19,047 nt of DNA from Rickettsiales bacterium (GTDB lineage Bacteria; Pseudomonadota; Alphaproteobacteria; Rickettsiales; UBA1997): NCBI GenBank assembly GCA_947455845.1, contig CANGQE010000005.1:1-19047 (forward strand). The letters run 5' to 3'. A program made the position numbers and the translations under genes. Of the stretch, positions 1 through 7,286 are shown in pieces; the stretch's first letter is position 1, and each line of letters opens with the position of its first letter. The notes under the pieces were generated by a model. The model saw only the letters and a program-made list of their open reading frames with translations. It was not told where the DNA came from and made no database searches.

Positions 1-2
1 CG

Positions 3-74
3 GATGATGTGAAGTTGTTAGAGGAGTATGATGTGGTTAGCGAGGAGGAGGAAGTTTTAACAGTTAACAATTAG
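3..74 (+). CDS. C-terminal end of an unidentified protein (partial)
   Basis: The frame starting at base 3 is open from the window edge to a TAG at 72-74 and encodes a 23-residue acidic tail ending in SEEEEVLTVNN. The other two + frames hit stops within the first few codons. The GA-rich composition looks like coding sequence rather than the AT-rich spacer that follows. The last residues (TVNN and the stop) lie inside the repeat that begins at 61, so the repeat seems to have supplied the end of this gene. Nothing identifies the protein, and it converges on rodA. It is called only because the frame is open to the edge; the evidence is modest. Confidence 0.45.
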   Translation, partial: DDVKLLEEYDVVSEEEEVLTVNN

Positions 75-134
75 CAATTAGCAGTTGGCGGCACTTAAAC
101 AAATGTTAATTGTTAACTGATAATTGTTAATTGA
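61..134. repeat. AT-rich palindromic/tandem spacer repeat, copy 1
   Basis: A perfect 13-bp inverted repeat has arms at 61-73 (CAGTTAACAATTA) and 107-119 (TAATTGTTAACTG). The right arm is also the first unit of a tandem 14-mer, TAATTGTTAACTGA (107-120) and TAATTGTTAATTGA (121-134), which differ at one base. The same units occur in inverted orientation at 14332-14366. The repeat overlaps the stop codons of both converging genes, TAG at 72-74 on + and the rodA stop at 127-129 on -. It could also act as a weak bidirectional terminator, but it has no GC-rich stem. Confidence 0.75.
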
Positions 135-1254
135 GCTTCAAATCCGAGTTCTTATGCAAATCCACATTCAGCACTAGCCCAAACCCGATCATCATCGAAG
201 CCATAATCGTGCCACCGTAAGAAACAAAAGGAAGTGGCGCACCTACTACAGGAATCAATCCCATAACCATTCCTATATTGATAAACATGTGAATGAAGAA
301 AATATTAATCACCCCCATCACCAATAAGCGTCCATATTGATGCTTGGTTTTCATGGCAATCGAGATGCCGATAGCAATAATCGCCGAGTAAACTGCAATA
401 GTAAAAACACTACCAAGAAAACCTAACTCTTCCGATAGCATAGTGAAAATAAAGTCAGTTTGTTTTTCCGGCAAAAAGTTAAGCTGACCTTGGGTGCCAT
501 TTAAATAGCCTTTACCAAACAAACCTCCTGAACCAATTGCGATCTTAGATTGAATGATATTGTAACCGCTTCCCAAGGGATCATTATTGGGATTTAAAAA
601 AGTCAAAATGCGCTGCTTCTGATAATCATAAAGCAAGAAATGCCATCCAAAAGGAATAGTAGCCAGAACTACAATCCCAACTGAGACAAATTTCCAAATT
701 CTAACTCCCGCTAAGAATAAAACCGAAACTCCCACCATCGATAAAATTGCTGCTGTACCGAGATCGGGCTGGTAAAAAATAAAAAATGCCGGAACTGCGA
801 TTAACGCAATTGGCACAATAATGAATTTTATTTTTCCGATATTCGCCGCCTCAATATTGTAGAAATAACGCGCCAATGCAAAGACGGTGCAGACTTTCAT
901 TATTTCGGAAGGTTGAATGGTAAGAGACCCAATACGAAACCACCTAGTCGCACCCATGGCATTGTGACCGGTAATATCAACAATTAGGACCAGAGTTAAG
1001 GCAATTGCATAAAAAGCATAAGCCGCTCGAAACCAAATTTTAATATCGGTAACGGCAATAAAGATCATCAAGGGAAAGAAGATGCAGAAAAATCCAAGTT
1101 GCCTGACTAGCCATGGTCTGAAGCTACCTCCACCGGCGGAATACAGCATTACGAAACCAATGAAAGCCAGAATAATAATAAGTGAAATTAATAACCAATG
1201 CAGCTGTTCCAATTTTTGCGACAAAGGAATTTTTTCACGTTCAATGTAAGGCAT
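127..1254 (-). CDS. mrdB: Peptidoglycan glycosyltransferase RodA (MrdB), SEDS family
   Basis: This is a polytopic inner-membrane protein of 375 residues, the usual RodA length. It polymerises lipid II glycan strands for lateral wall growth together with PBP2. SEDS landmarks are visible in order: QPSE at about 114-117, QPDLGTA at 162-168, the segment LPEKQTDFIF at 261-270 carrying the Asp (267) that is essential in this family, and the C-terminal motif ending PLPFVSYGG near 342-350. The start (MPYIEREKIP) fits the short cytoplasmic N-terminus that precedes the first membrane helix near 20-38. Its partner mrdA lies about 15 kb away on the same strand, so the usual mrdA-mrdB pair is split. The final residues and stop fall within the 61-134 repeat. 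RodA rather than FtsW is preferred from the motif wording and from the nearby mrdA and mreD. Confidence 0.94.
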   Translation of the reverse strand: MPYIEREKIPLSQKLEQLHWLLISLIIILAFIGFVMLYSAGGGSFRPWLVRQLGFFCIFFPLMIFIAVTDIKIWFRAAYAFYAIALTLVLIVDITGHNAMGATRWFRIGSLTIQPSEIMKVCTVFALARYFYNIEAANIGKIKFIIVPIALIAVPAFFIFYQPDLGTAAILSMVGVSVLFLAGVRIWKFVSVGIVVLATIPFGWHFLLYDYQKQRILTFLNPNNDPLGSGYNIIQSKIAIGSGGLFGKGYLNGTQGQLNFLPEKQTDFIFTMLSEELGFLGSVFTIAVYSAIIAIGISIAMKTKHQYGRLLVMGVINIFFIHMFINIGMVMGLIPVVGAPLPFVSYGGTIMASMMIGFGLVLNVDLHKNSDLKLN

Positions 1255-1513
1255 TTTTGACTTTTACTAAATAAGAAAAAATATGAAAGAAGGGGCGGCG
1301 AATTAAGACGGCTTGAATTATTAATCAAGCTTCTTTACCTTCGCGGAAAACTATACTAAAGTCCTGAATTTTTTTTTGGTATTAGAGCTTTCGCGCAAAA
1401 GCGGAACAAGACCAAATGTTACTAAGAAATTGTTACTAAAAAATTACCTAAATCCAAAATTGATTTAGATTCGGAATTTTTATAAAAACCCATTTCGGCC
1501 TTTATTTTCAAGC
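1255..1513. other. Divergent spacer between rodA and virB8, no gene seen
   Basis: No convincing ORF or RNA gene is visible in these 259 bases. The spacer contains a run of nine T at about 1370-1378, a small hairpin (GCTTT 1387-1391 with AAAGC 1398-1402), a direct repeat TGTTACTAA at 1417-1425 and 1431-1439, and a 7-bp inverted repeat at 1448-1468 that overlaps a possible promoter for virB8. The rodA promoter should lie near 1255-1320, but I could not place it. Confidence 0.5.
1460..1486 (+). promoter_or_regulatory. Possible virB8 promoter with overlapping inverted repeat
   Basis: TTGATT at 1460-1465 and TATAAA at 1481-1486 resemble -35 and -10 boxes, with a short 15-bp spacer, and the -10 box ends 27 bases before the virB8 ATG. 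The inverted repeat CTAAATC (1448-1454) and GATTTAG (1462-1468) overlaps the -35 box, as a repressor site would. In AT-rich DNA both patterns can arise by chance, so this is tentative. Confidence 0.3.
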
Positions 1514-2176
1514 ATGCCTGAAACTGAAAAACAAACTAAAAAAACAAAATTAAAAATAAAAAGCTGGTATTCAAATCGATACCAAATCGTTGTTGTACAG
1601 CGCAACATCTTGTTGCTTTTTACTGTAATCTCGATGTTTTCCGTTGCCGTTGCCGTAATTTTTGTAAAAAATGTGATGTCTTCGAAGTCGCTTGAGCCTT
1701 ATGTTATCGAGGTTGAAGCTAAAAGCGGTATTGCCACTGTTGTTGATCAATTAACAGCGCAAAATTTCACCGGCGATCAAGTAATTCGCAAATATTTTAT
1801 TAATTCATTCATTCATTCCGCCAGCGGTTATGAGCCTAGGACCTACAAACAGGATGTTGATAAGGTAAGATTATTTTCCATACCTGGAATTTATGGAGAA
1901 TTTCGTAACCGTATCAATGCTAGAGATCTTGGCACTGATTCACGAATTGATGTCCGCATTAAATCAATTCAATTTACTGACGGCAATAATGCACAAATTC
2001 GTATCGTTAAACAAACTAATATTCAGGGTGTTGATCCATCAACTGTTGATCAGGTTATCTCAATGGGTTTTTATTTCTCTCCCGATATGCAACTTTCAAT
2101 GGAAGAAAGATTAATTAATCCATTAGGCTTTCAGGTTAATAAATACATGATTGCAGACGAAGTTTTCAATTACTAA
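1514..2176 (+). CDS. virB8: Type IV secretion system inner-membrane protein VirB8
   Basis: VirB8 is a bitopic inner-membrane protein that helps assemble type IV secretion systems through its periplasmic NTF2-like domain. This 220-residue protein has a basic, lysine-rich cytoplasmic N-terminus (residues 1-23), one membrane helix at about 32-52 and a periplasmic domain from about 55 to 220. The conserved VirB8 motif NPxG is present as NPLGFQV at 202-208. The length matches the family. There is no clear Shine-Dalgarno sequence before the ATG. virB9 follows after a 14-base gap, so the two are probably co-transcribed. No virB10, virB11 or virD4 follows, so this may be the second, dispersed B8/B9 set seen in Rickettsiales or part of a scattered system. 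The family call is solid; the paralogue type is undetermined. Confidence 0.87.
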   Translation: MPETEKQTKKTKLKIKSWYSNRYQIVVVQRNILLLFTVISMFSVAVAVIFVKNVMSSKSLEPYVIEVEAKSGIATVVDQLTAQNFTGDQVIRKYFINSFIHSASGYEPRTYKQDVDKVRLFSIPGIYGEFRNRINARDLGTDSRIDVRIKSIQFTDGNNAQIRIVKQTNIQGVDPSTVDQVISMGFYFSPDMQLSMEERLINPLGFQVNKYMIADEVFNY

Positions 2177-2190
2177 AAGTTTTTCAAATA

Positions 2191-3069
2191 ATGAAACTAA
2201 TCGAGATTTTAAAAATAATGATCAGACCTCGATTCTTGCTGAAGTTTTTTTTGATTTCGCTCTTTTCTGTCGCGGCTTTTGCACAAACTCCAATCACTAC
2301 CGACTCCCGTATCCGCACTTTAGTTTACAATCCCAACGAAGTTTACGAGCTAAAATTCTACTACAATTATCAGTCATTCATTGAATTTTCTGAAGATGAA
2401 GAAATTGAAATGATTTCCATTGGTGAAGCTTTCGCTTGGCGTCTGACTCCGGCCGGTAAAAGATTATTTGTGCGCCCGCTAGAAATCGCCGCCCACACCA
2501 ACATGACCATCATCACCAATAAACGTACCTACCATTTCGATATTCGCTCTGATGAATTTAACGGTAAAGCTGATGAAGATTTAATTTACACCGTAAGATT
2601 TTTCTATCCCCAAGTCGGTCAGCCCTTGCCAATTCCTCCACAATTAGCCGTACCGAATGTTGCAGCCAGAGCCTCCGCACCACCCCCACCCCCAACTCCG
2701 CCGGTAAAATCAATTATTAAAACCCCTATTCCGGGAGCCAATATTGGCCAAGCATTGCCTAGCGTCATACAACGCAATCCCGAAAGCGCTGAATTAAATT
2801 TCGATTACAGCCTAGCCGGCAAATCTGACAATATCGTGCCTCTAAAAGTTTACGATAATGGCACCGAAACTTACTTCCAATTTGCCAATGACAATTTAGT
2901 CATTCCTTCAATTAGCTTGGTCGATGTTAATGGCGGTGAACAACCTTTAACTTACATCATCCGTGACAATTATGTGGTTGTGCCGGCAATTGGAATGCAA
3001 CTCACTCTCCGCTTAGCTGACAGCCTTCTTTGCATCTACAATAATAAATTGCTGACGATCCGCAAATAA
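2191..3069 (+). CDS. virB9: Type IV secretion system outer-membrane-complex protein VirB9 (TrbG/CagX family)
   Basis: VirB9 is a periplasmic subunit that, with VirB7 and VirB10, forms the core complex spanning the envelope. The protein is 292 residues from this ATG. A signal peptide ends at AFA (about residue 31) before QTPITTDSR. The N-terminal beta domain carries the family signature DSRIRTLVYNPNEV (38-51), later TNKRTYHFDIR. A proline-rich linker (PPPPPTPP, 164-171) leads to the C-terminal domain, about 202-292, with the typical elements NFDYSLAG and TYFQF. A second ATG at 2218 gives MIRPRFLLKFF, a more usual signal-peptide start, and may be the true start. Both domains are intact, so this is not the truncated VirB9 paralogue known in some Rickettsiales. 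It follows virB8 closely on the same strand. Confidence 0.93.
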   Translation: MKLIEILKIMIRPRFLLKFFLISLFSVAAFAQTPITTDSRIRTLVYNPNEVYELKFYYNYQSFIEFSEDEEIEMISIGEAFAWRLTPAGKRLFVRPLEIAAHTNMTIITNKRTYHFDIRSDEFNGKADEDLIYTVRFFYPQVGQPLPIPPQLAVPNVAARASAPPPPPTPPVKSIIKTPIPGANIGQALPSVIQRNPESAELNFDYSLAGKSDNIVPLKVYDNGTETYFQFANDNLVIPSISLVDVNGGEQPLTYIIRDNYVVVPAIGMQLTLRLADSLLCIYNNKLLTIRK

Positions 3070-3076
3070 TTTAAAG

Positions 3077-3091
3077 GGCTTAAGATAAGCC
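3077..3091. terminator. Small hairpin after virB9
   Basis: GGCTTA (3077-3082) and TAAGCC (3086-3091) form a perfect 6-bp stem with a 3-base loop, just after the virB9 stop. No T-run follows on either strand, so it would be a weak terminator at best or an mRNA 3' end stabiliser. Confidence 0.25.
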
Positions 3092-3120
3092 GACCTACTG
3101 ATTACAACCAGATCGAGCTA

Positions 3121-3423
3121 ATGGAAGAAGGCCTCTTGGGCAGCGGAACCTCAGGAGCGCTCTGCACTGTCGCTGCTTCCCTATATTATCGCCGAAACTT
3201 TACAGAAAGTGGTAGAGCCATACAAGAAAATAGAAATGCTGAAGAAGAACAACCTAGAGAAAGATCTGACGAAGATGTAGCAAGAGCAAGATTTGGCTTC
3301 GAACGTTCAATAGTACCGCAACTATTTACCTACGAAGCGACTTCTTATACAGCGGAAAAGACATCTTTTTCAAAGAGGGCTTTCCTCACACTCCAGTTGC
3401 CTGCCGCAGCAACGTATCGATGA
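3121..3423 (+). CDS. Hypothetical protein of 100 residues, unrecognised
   Basis: This small ORF lies downstream of virB9 on the same strand. I recognise no family. The N-terminus is short and weakly hydrophobic (GSGTSGALCTVAASLYY, about 8-24), without a clear signal peptide. The middle is rich in Glu and Arg (about 30-60), and the end is Ser/Thr/Ala rich. It has no visible Shine-Dalgarno sequence. Its last 38 bases overlap the 3' end of the opposing thioredoxin-like gene, which is unusual for a well-established gene. It may be a genuine small T4SS-linked protein, a remnant of a longer gene, or a chance frame. The moderately GC-rich codons and the 301-base gap between its two well-supported neighbours make it worth keeping. 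Confidence 0.4.
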   Translation: MEEGLLGSGTSGALCTVAASLYYRRNFTESGRAIQENRNAEEEQPRERSDEDVARARFGFERSIVPQLFTYEATSYTAEKTSFSKRAFLTLQLPAAATYR

Positions 3424-3886
3424 GCTTTTTTAAAGCCGGAATAAAAATATTGGCGAAATCATCTGTGGTTAAAACTTTTCCCTCGGCGAATGCAACTAGC
3501 TGCGACTTAACATCGCGATCAAATAAATAAGTGGTTGGCACTGCGTTAATTTCAGGAAAATTATTGACGGTTGCATCAACCAACATTGAGTTTGGATAAC
3601 TTACTTTAGCGCTACGCTTTAAAACATTTTTTAAAGCTTTTTTGCGATCGATGCTGATGCCGATGATTTCAAGACCTTCACTGTGACGCTTGCGGTAAAC
3701 CTCATCTAAAATTGCCATTTCTGCCAAGCAGGTTGTGCACCATTCGGCCCCAAAATTTACAACCACCACTTTGCCCCGCATTTTTTCTAAATCGAAAATC
3801 TGGCCGTTGAGAGTTGGAGTGACTAGGTTTAAGGCTTGAGCAGGAGTGGTAAAAAATAGGAAGAGAATGAGAAAAGTTTTTTTCAT
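3386..3886 (-). CDS. Secreted thioredoxin-like (TlpA/ResA-type) thiol-disulfide oxidoreductase
   Basis: This 166-residue protein begins with a signal peptide (MKKTFLILFLFFTTPAQA, cleavage about after residue 18), so it acts in the periplasm or on the outer face of the inner membrane. A thioredoxin fold follows: the strand VVVNFGAEW leads into the active site W49-C50-T-T-C53, and the cis-proline is P117 in NAVPTTYLFD. The redox-active cysteines and cis-Pro are intact, so it should be catalytically competent. TlpA/ResA-type proteins reduce specific periplasmic disulfides, often in cytochrome c or copper-site maturation, but nothing nearby points to a substrate. It lies 47 bases downstream of rsmE on the same strand and could share its transcript. 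Its 3' end overlaps the opposing ORF at 3121-3423 by 38 bases. Confidence 0.85.
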   Translation of the reverse strand: MKKTFLILFLFFTTPAQALNLVTPTLNGQIFDLEKMRGKVVVVNFGAEWCTTCLAEMAILDEVYRKRHSEGLEIIGISIDRKKALKNVLKRSAKVSYPNSMLVDATVNNFPEINAVPTTYLFDRDVKSQLVAFAEGKVLTTDDFANIFIPALKKLIDTLLRQATGV

Positions 3887-3933
3887 AAATTAATAGTTTG
3901 TACCGCACCGACGGGATCCATCGCGCCGCTCAT

Positions 3934-4692
3934 TCAAGAATTAAATTTCGGCTTCAAATCAAAGTCACCCAAAAACTCTTGCACTAAGGTTAGGGCCGAA
4001 ATAATCGCCGTATCAGCCCGCAATATCCTTGGCCCCAAATTCAAAGAATGTTTATTTTTAAACGTCGCCATTCTAACAAATTCTTCTTTGGAAAATCCAC
4101 CTTCGGGTCCAATTAAAATAACAATTTCTTTTTCACTTTTTCCAATTTGAGGAAAAATCTCACTCGCCTTCATACCCTCTCCTGACTCATCGCACAAAAT
4201 TAATATTTTTTCTGCAAGCCCAGCTTCAGCCAAAAATTTATCCAATTTTTTTATTTCCAAAACCTCCGGAAAGTCATTTCGCTCACATTGTTCACAAGCC
4301 TCTTTCACATTAGCCTTAAAGCGCTCAGAATTAATTTTATCAACGATTGTATGTTGAGTAAGAATAGGCTGAAATCTTGCCACACCTAATTCAGTGGCTT
4401 TTGCTGCAATAAAATCAATTCGCACATTTTTTACCGGCGCAAAAGCCAAAGTAATATTTGGCACTTTTTTTAAATCAGAAATTTTTTCTTTTATTTCGGC
4501 GCTTAAAAATCTTTTCTCGATTTGTAAAATTATCGCCGCAAACTCACCATCTACACCGTTAAACACCAAAATTTCGTCACCGATTTTTTGGCGCATTACC
4601 TTAGTTAAATACTCAAAATCGCCGTCGGAGATTTTGATTTTTGCTCCAAGACTTAAATTTTTTTCCGCGATTAGGAGTCGGATTTTGCTCAT
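3934..4692 (-). CDS. rsmE: 16S rRNA (uracil-1498-N3)-methyltransferase RsmE
   Basis: RsmE methylates N3 of U1498 in the 16S rRNA of the small subunit using S-adenosylmethionine. The 252-residue length matches the family. The N-terminal part (1-70) is the PUA-like RNA-binding domain, with the typical H/YLxKVMRxKxGDEI pattern (28-41). The C-terminal part is a SPOUT knot carrying the cofactor motifs LIGPEGGFSKEE (193-204) and LGPRILRADTA (219-229). ATELGV at 99-104 is also a family hallmark. All expected motifs are intact. The gene is divergent from pstC, with a 95-base spacer in which I could not find a Pho-box-like direct repeat. The downstream thioredoxin-like gene may be co-transcribed. Confidence 0.94.
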   Translation of the reverse strand: MSKIRLLIAEKNLSLGAKIKISDGDFEYLTKVMRQKIGDEILVFNGVDGEFAAIILQIEKRFLSAEIKEKISDLKKVPNITLAFAPVKNVRIDFIAAKATELGVARFQPILTQHTIVDKINSERFKANVKEACEQCERNDFPEVLEIKKLDKFLAEAGLAEKILILCDESGEGMKASEIFPQIGKSEKEIVILIGPEGGFSKEEFVRMATFKNKHSLNLGPRILRADTAIISALTLVQEFLGDFDLKPKFNS

Positions 4693-4787
4693 TTGGATTT
4701 AATGATTATTGTTAGGATCTATTAAAGCAGGCGGTTGATTTACAAATCCCAATCCACAAAATACTTAAAAACTCAATCAAAGCATTT

Positions 4788-5987
4788 ATGAACTTCCTGA
4801 TTTTTTCTCTGTTTTTAGTTGTGATATTAGCGGTTCAGCTAAATCGCAATATTAAAAATTTGCGCCTCAATATCCAAAGCGAAAGCCCTAAAAAAGCACG
4901 CTTTGCTTCGCTGCCGATTCATTACGTTTATTGCTTCATCTTGTGGTCAGTTATTTTTGCCGCCACCATTATTCTGGCGCCTTTAGATATTTTTACTAAA
5001 TATTTTTTGCTCACCGCCGTTTTAATCGGCAATTTTTTCCTGATTAAATTCTTCTATTACAGAAATTTTAATTCCAAAAAACACATTGAAAAAGCCGGAA
5101 CTATTGTCCTGTCAATTACCGCCGGCATCGGAATTTTAATCACCATCATCATCACAATTTCAATTTTATTTGAATCAATCCGGTTTTTTGAATTTGTAAA
5201 AGTTACCGACTTTCTTTTTGGAACCACTTGGAACCCACAAACCGCAATCACCGCTGAGCAAGATGTAGGAAAAAGCGCCTTTGGCATCGTGCCCGTTTTT
5301 CTCGGAACTTTACTAATCACCTTAATTGCGATGCTTGTTGCCGTGCCGGTTGGAATCATGGCCGCGATCTATCTTTGCCTTTATGCCAAAGCCAGAACTC
5401 GTGATTTTTTAAAACCAATTTTAGAAATTTTAGCCGGAGTTCCAACCGTGGTTTACGGCTATTTCGCCGTAATCACCATCGCGCCATTTTTTAAAAATGC
5501 CTTCGCTCAAATCGGAGTCGACATCGCCTCTGAAAGCGCTCTTGCCGCCGGTTTTGTAATGGGAGTAATGATTATTCCTTTTGTTTTGTCACTTACTGAC
5601 GATGCTCTAAATGCAGTTCCTCAAAGCTTACAAGACGGTGCCCTAGCCCTTGGAAGCACCAAATCTGAAATGATTAAAAAAGTGGTTGTACCTTCTGCGA
5701 TGCCCTCAATTGTCGGAGCCGTAATCCTAGCAGTTTCTCGCGCCATTGGTGAAACCATGATTGTCGTAATGGCCGCCGGTTTAGTTGCCAATCTAACTTT
5801 TAATCCCCTTTCTTCGGTCACCACTGCTACCGCCCAAATCGTCACTCTCCTAGTTGGCGATCAAGAATTTAACAGCCCTAAAACTTTAGCCGCTTTCGCC
5901 TTGGCCTTAACTCTTTTCATCTTCACTTTCATCTTCAACATCGTGGCCTTAATGGTGATTAAGAATTATAAAAAGAAGTACGGATAA
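4788..5987 (+). CDS. pstC: Phosphate ABC transporter permease PstC
   Basis: PstC is one of the two inner-membrane permeases of the high-affinity phosphate importer PstSCAB. The protein has 399 residues, about 80 more than the E. coli protein. The extra part is an N-terminal region with three hydrophobic segments (about 1-18, 46-65 and 70-90), as in alphaproteobacterial PstC. The transport core starts near 105. The cytoplasmic EAA loop that contacts the ATPase is clear at about 272-303 (DGALALGSTKSEM then VVVPSAMPSI), followed by AVSRAIGETM. pstA starts 11 bases after the stop, so the two form an operon. No pstS, pstB or phoU is in the window. Upstream is divergent rsmE, and I saw no convincing Pho box. 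Confidence 0.94.
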   Translation: MNFLIFSLFLVVILAVQLNRNIKNLRLNIQSESPKKARFASLPIHYVYCFILWSVIFAATIILAPLDIFTKYFLLTAVLIGNFFLIKFFYYRNFNSKKHIEKAGTIVLSITAGIGILITIIITISILFESIRFFEFVKVTDFLFGTTWNPQTAITAEQDVGKSAFGIVPVFLGTLLITLIAMLVAVPVGIMAAIYLCLYAKARTRDFLKPILEILAGVPTVVYGYFAVITIAPFFKNAFAQIGVDIASESALAAGFVMGVMIIPFVLSLTDDALNAVPQSLQDGALALGSTKSEMIKKVVVPSAMPSIVGAVILAVSRAIGETMIVVMAAGLVANLTFNPLSSVTTATAQIVTLLVGDQEFNSPKTLAAFALALTLFIFTFIFNIVALMVIKNYKKKYG

Positions 5988-5998
5988 TTATTTAAAAA

Positions 5999-7216
5999 AT
6001 GAAAAATTCAAAAATTCAGAATCTTAAAGAACGCCACAGCAAAGAAACCAGATTTAAACTGCTGGGCATGTTGGCAATTGGGTTTGCTTTATCATTCTTG
6101 GTAATTTTATTTAGCATGATCCTAAGTAAAAGTAGCGGGGCATTTTTGCGCACAGAGATCGCGCTTTCGGTTGATTTAAGCAAAGAAACCGATCTTGCTA
6201 AAATTGACCACCGCCAAGTTATTAAAAATGCCTTGAGGCAGAGATTTCCTGACGCCAAATCAGTTGCAGAAGTTAATTCACTTTACCAAATCATCAGCAA
6301 AGTCAGCAATTTAGATTTAAGAAAACAGCTGGAAAAAAATCCTAATGTAATCGGAGAAAAATCATTTTTCTGGCTCAGCGCCTCGTCAAAAGCCGACATG
6401 TTTTTTAAGCATAAAAATTCTGCCTCGCTTAATGAAAAACAAATTTCTTGGTTACAAGATTTAGTCAAAGAAGAACAAATTCACACCGTTTTTAACTGGA
6501 AATTTTTCCAATTCGCTGATTCGCGCGAACCTGAAATTGCTGGCATCGGCGCTGGTTTAATTGGTTCGATTTTAGTAATGTTAATTTTCCTCAGCTTCGC
6601 TTTTCCAATCGGCGTAATGTGCGCTTTTTATCTGGAAGAATTCGCCGCTAAAAACCGCGCCACCGACATTATTGAAATCAGCATTAACAACCTCGCTGCC
6701 ATTCCTTCAATCATCTACGGCTTACTCGGACTCACGGTTTATTTACAATTCATGCATTTGCCTAGATCATCTAGTTTAGTGGGCGGAATGACGCTTTTCA
6801 TGTTGGTATTACCCGTCATTATTATTGCCACCCGCAACACAATTCGCTCAATTCCCAGCTCAATTCGTGATGGCGCCGCCGCTCTTGGTGCTTCAAAAAT
6901 GCAAATCACTTTACACCATTTATTACCACTTTCAGTTCCGGGAATAATGACGGGAACCATTCTGGCGATTTCCCGCGCCCTTGGCGAAACCGCACCACTC
7001 TTGATGATTGGAATGGTAGCCTTCATTGCTGACATTCCTCAAGGCTTCTCTGATCCTACAACCGTGCTACCCGTGCAAATTTATTTGTGGTCAGACAGTC
7101 CTGAATTAGGTTTCGCTGAAAAAACTGCGGCAGCAATTTTAGCTCTACTTTGTTTCCTAATTTTATTCAATTTAGTGGCAATTATTTTGCGTAAAAAATT
7201 TGAACGCAAATGGTAG
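5999..7216 (+). CDS. pstA: Phosphate ABC transporter permease PstA
   Basis: PstA pairs with PstC to form the phosphate channel in the inner membrane. This 405-residue protein is longer than the roughly 296-residue E. coli PstA. After a membrane helix at about 20-43 there is a large soluble insert of about 135 residues (45-180) before the core helices, matching the extended N-terminus (DUF3333 type) of alphaproteobacterial PstA. The core has the EAA loop at about 278-312 (IRDGAAALGASKMQ then LLPLSVPGI), then AISRALGETAPLL, the PstA counterpart of the PstC motif. It is tightly linked to pstC. After its stop a strong hairpin (7245-7269) separates it from folP. Confidence 0.94.
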   Translation: MKNSKIQNLKERHSKETRFKLLGMLAIGFALSFLVILFSMILSKSSGAFLRTEIALSVDLSKETDLAKIDHRQVIKNALRQRFPDAKSVAEVNSLYQIISKVSNLDLRKQLEKNPNVIGEKSFFWLSASSKADMFFKHKNSASLNEKQISWLQDLVKEEQIHTVFNWKFFQFADSREPEIAGIGAGLIGSILVMLIFLSFAFPIGVMCAFYLEEFAAKNRATDIIEISINNLAAIPSIIYGLLGLTVYLQFMHLPRSSSLVGGMTLFMLVLPVIIIATRNTIRSIPSSIRDGAAALGASKMQITLHHLLPLSVPGIMTGTILAISRALGETAPLLMIGMVAFIADIPQGFSDPTTVLPVQIYLWSDSPELGFAEKTAAAILALLCFLILFNLVAIILRKKFERKW

Positions 7217-7244
7217 AGATCCTCTATTTTGCTGGTCAAAAGCC

Positions 7245-7269
7245 AATTTTGCGCCCCGCGCGCAAAATT
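7245..7269. terminator. Strong hairpin between pstA and folP
   Basis: AATTTTGCGC (7245-7254) and GCGCAAAATT (7260-7269) form a perfect 10-bp stem closed by CCCGC. A smaller TTTTG/CAAAA hairpin lies just upstream, at about 7227-7241. There is no T-run after the stem on +, so it may be only a partial terminator, or an mRNA stability element that uncouples folP from pstCA. The folP ATG is 18 bases further on. Confidence 0.45.
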
Positions 7270-7286
7270 CAGTTTATTAGGTAAAA

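Noticed and set aside
107..134. Tandem 14-mers considered as a CRISPR or origin iteron array
   Set aside because: There are only two units and no spacers, cas genes or dnaA-like context. A second inverted copy at 14332-14366 fits a dispersed spacer repeat.
1370..1402. T-run plus GCTTT/AAAGC hairpin as a terminator
   Set aside because: On + the T-run comes before the hairpin rather than after it, and no gene ends there on either strand; on - it would lie upstream of rodA's start, where a terminator would need an unseen gene.
1893..2384. Open frames overlapping virB8 and the start of virB9
   Set aside because: They are out of frame with well-supported VirB8 and VirB9 proteins and show no family features.
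4693..4787. Pho box before pstC
   Set aside because: I looked for two CTGTCAT-like direct repeats in the 95-base spacer and found none.
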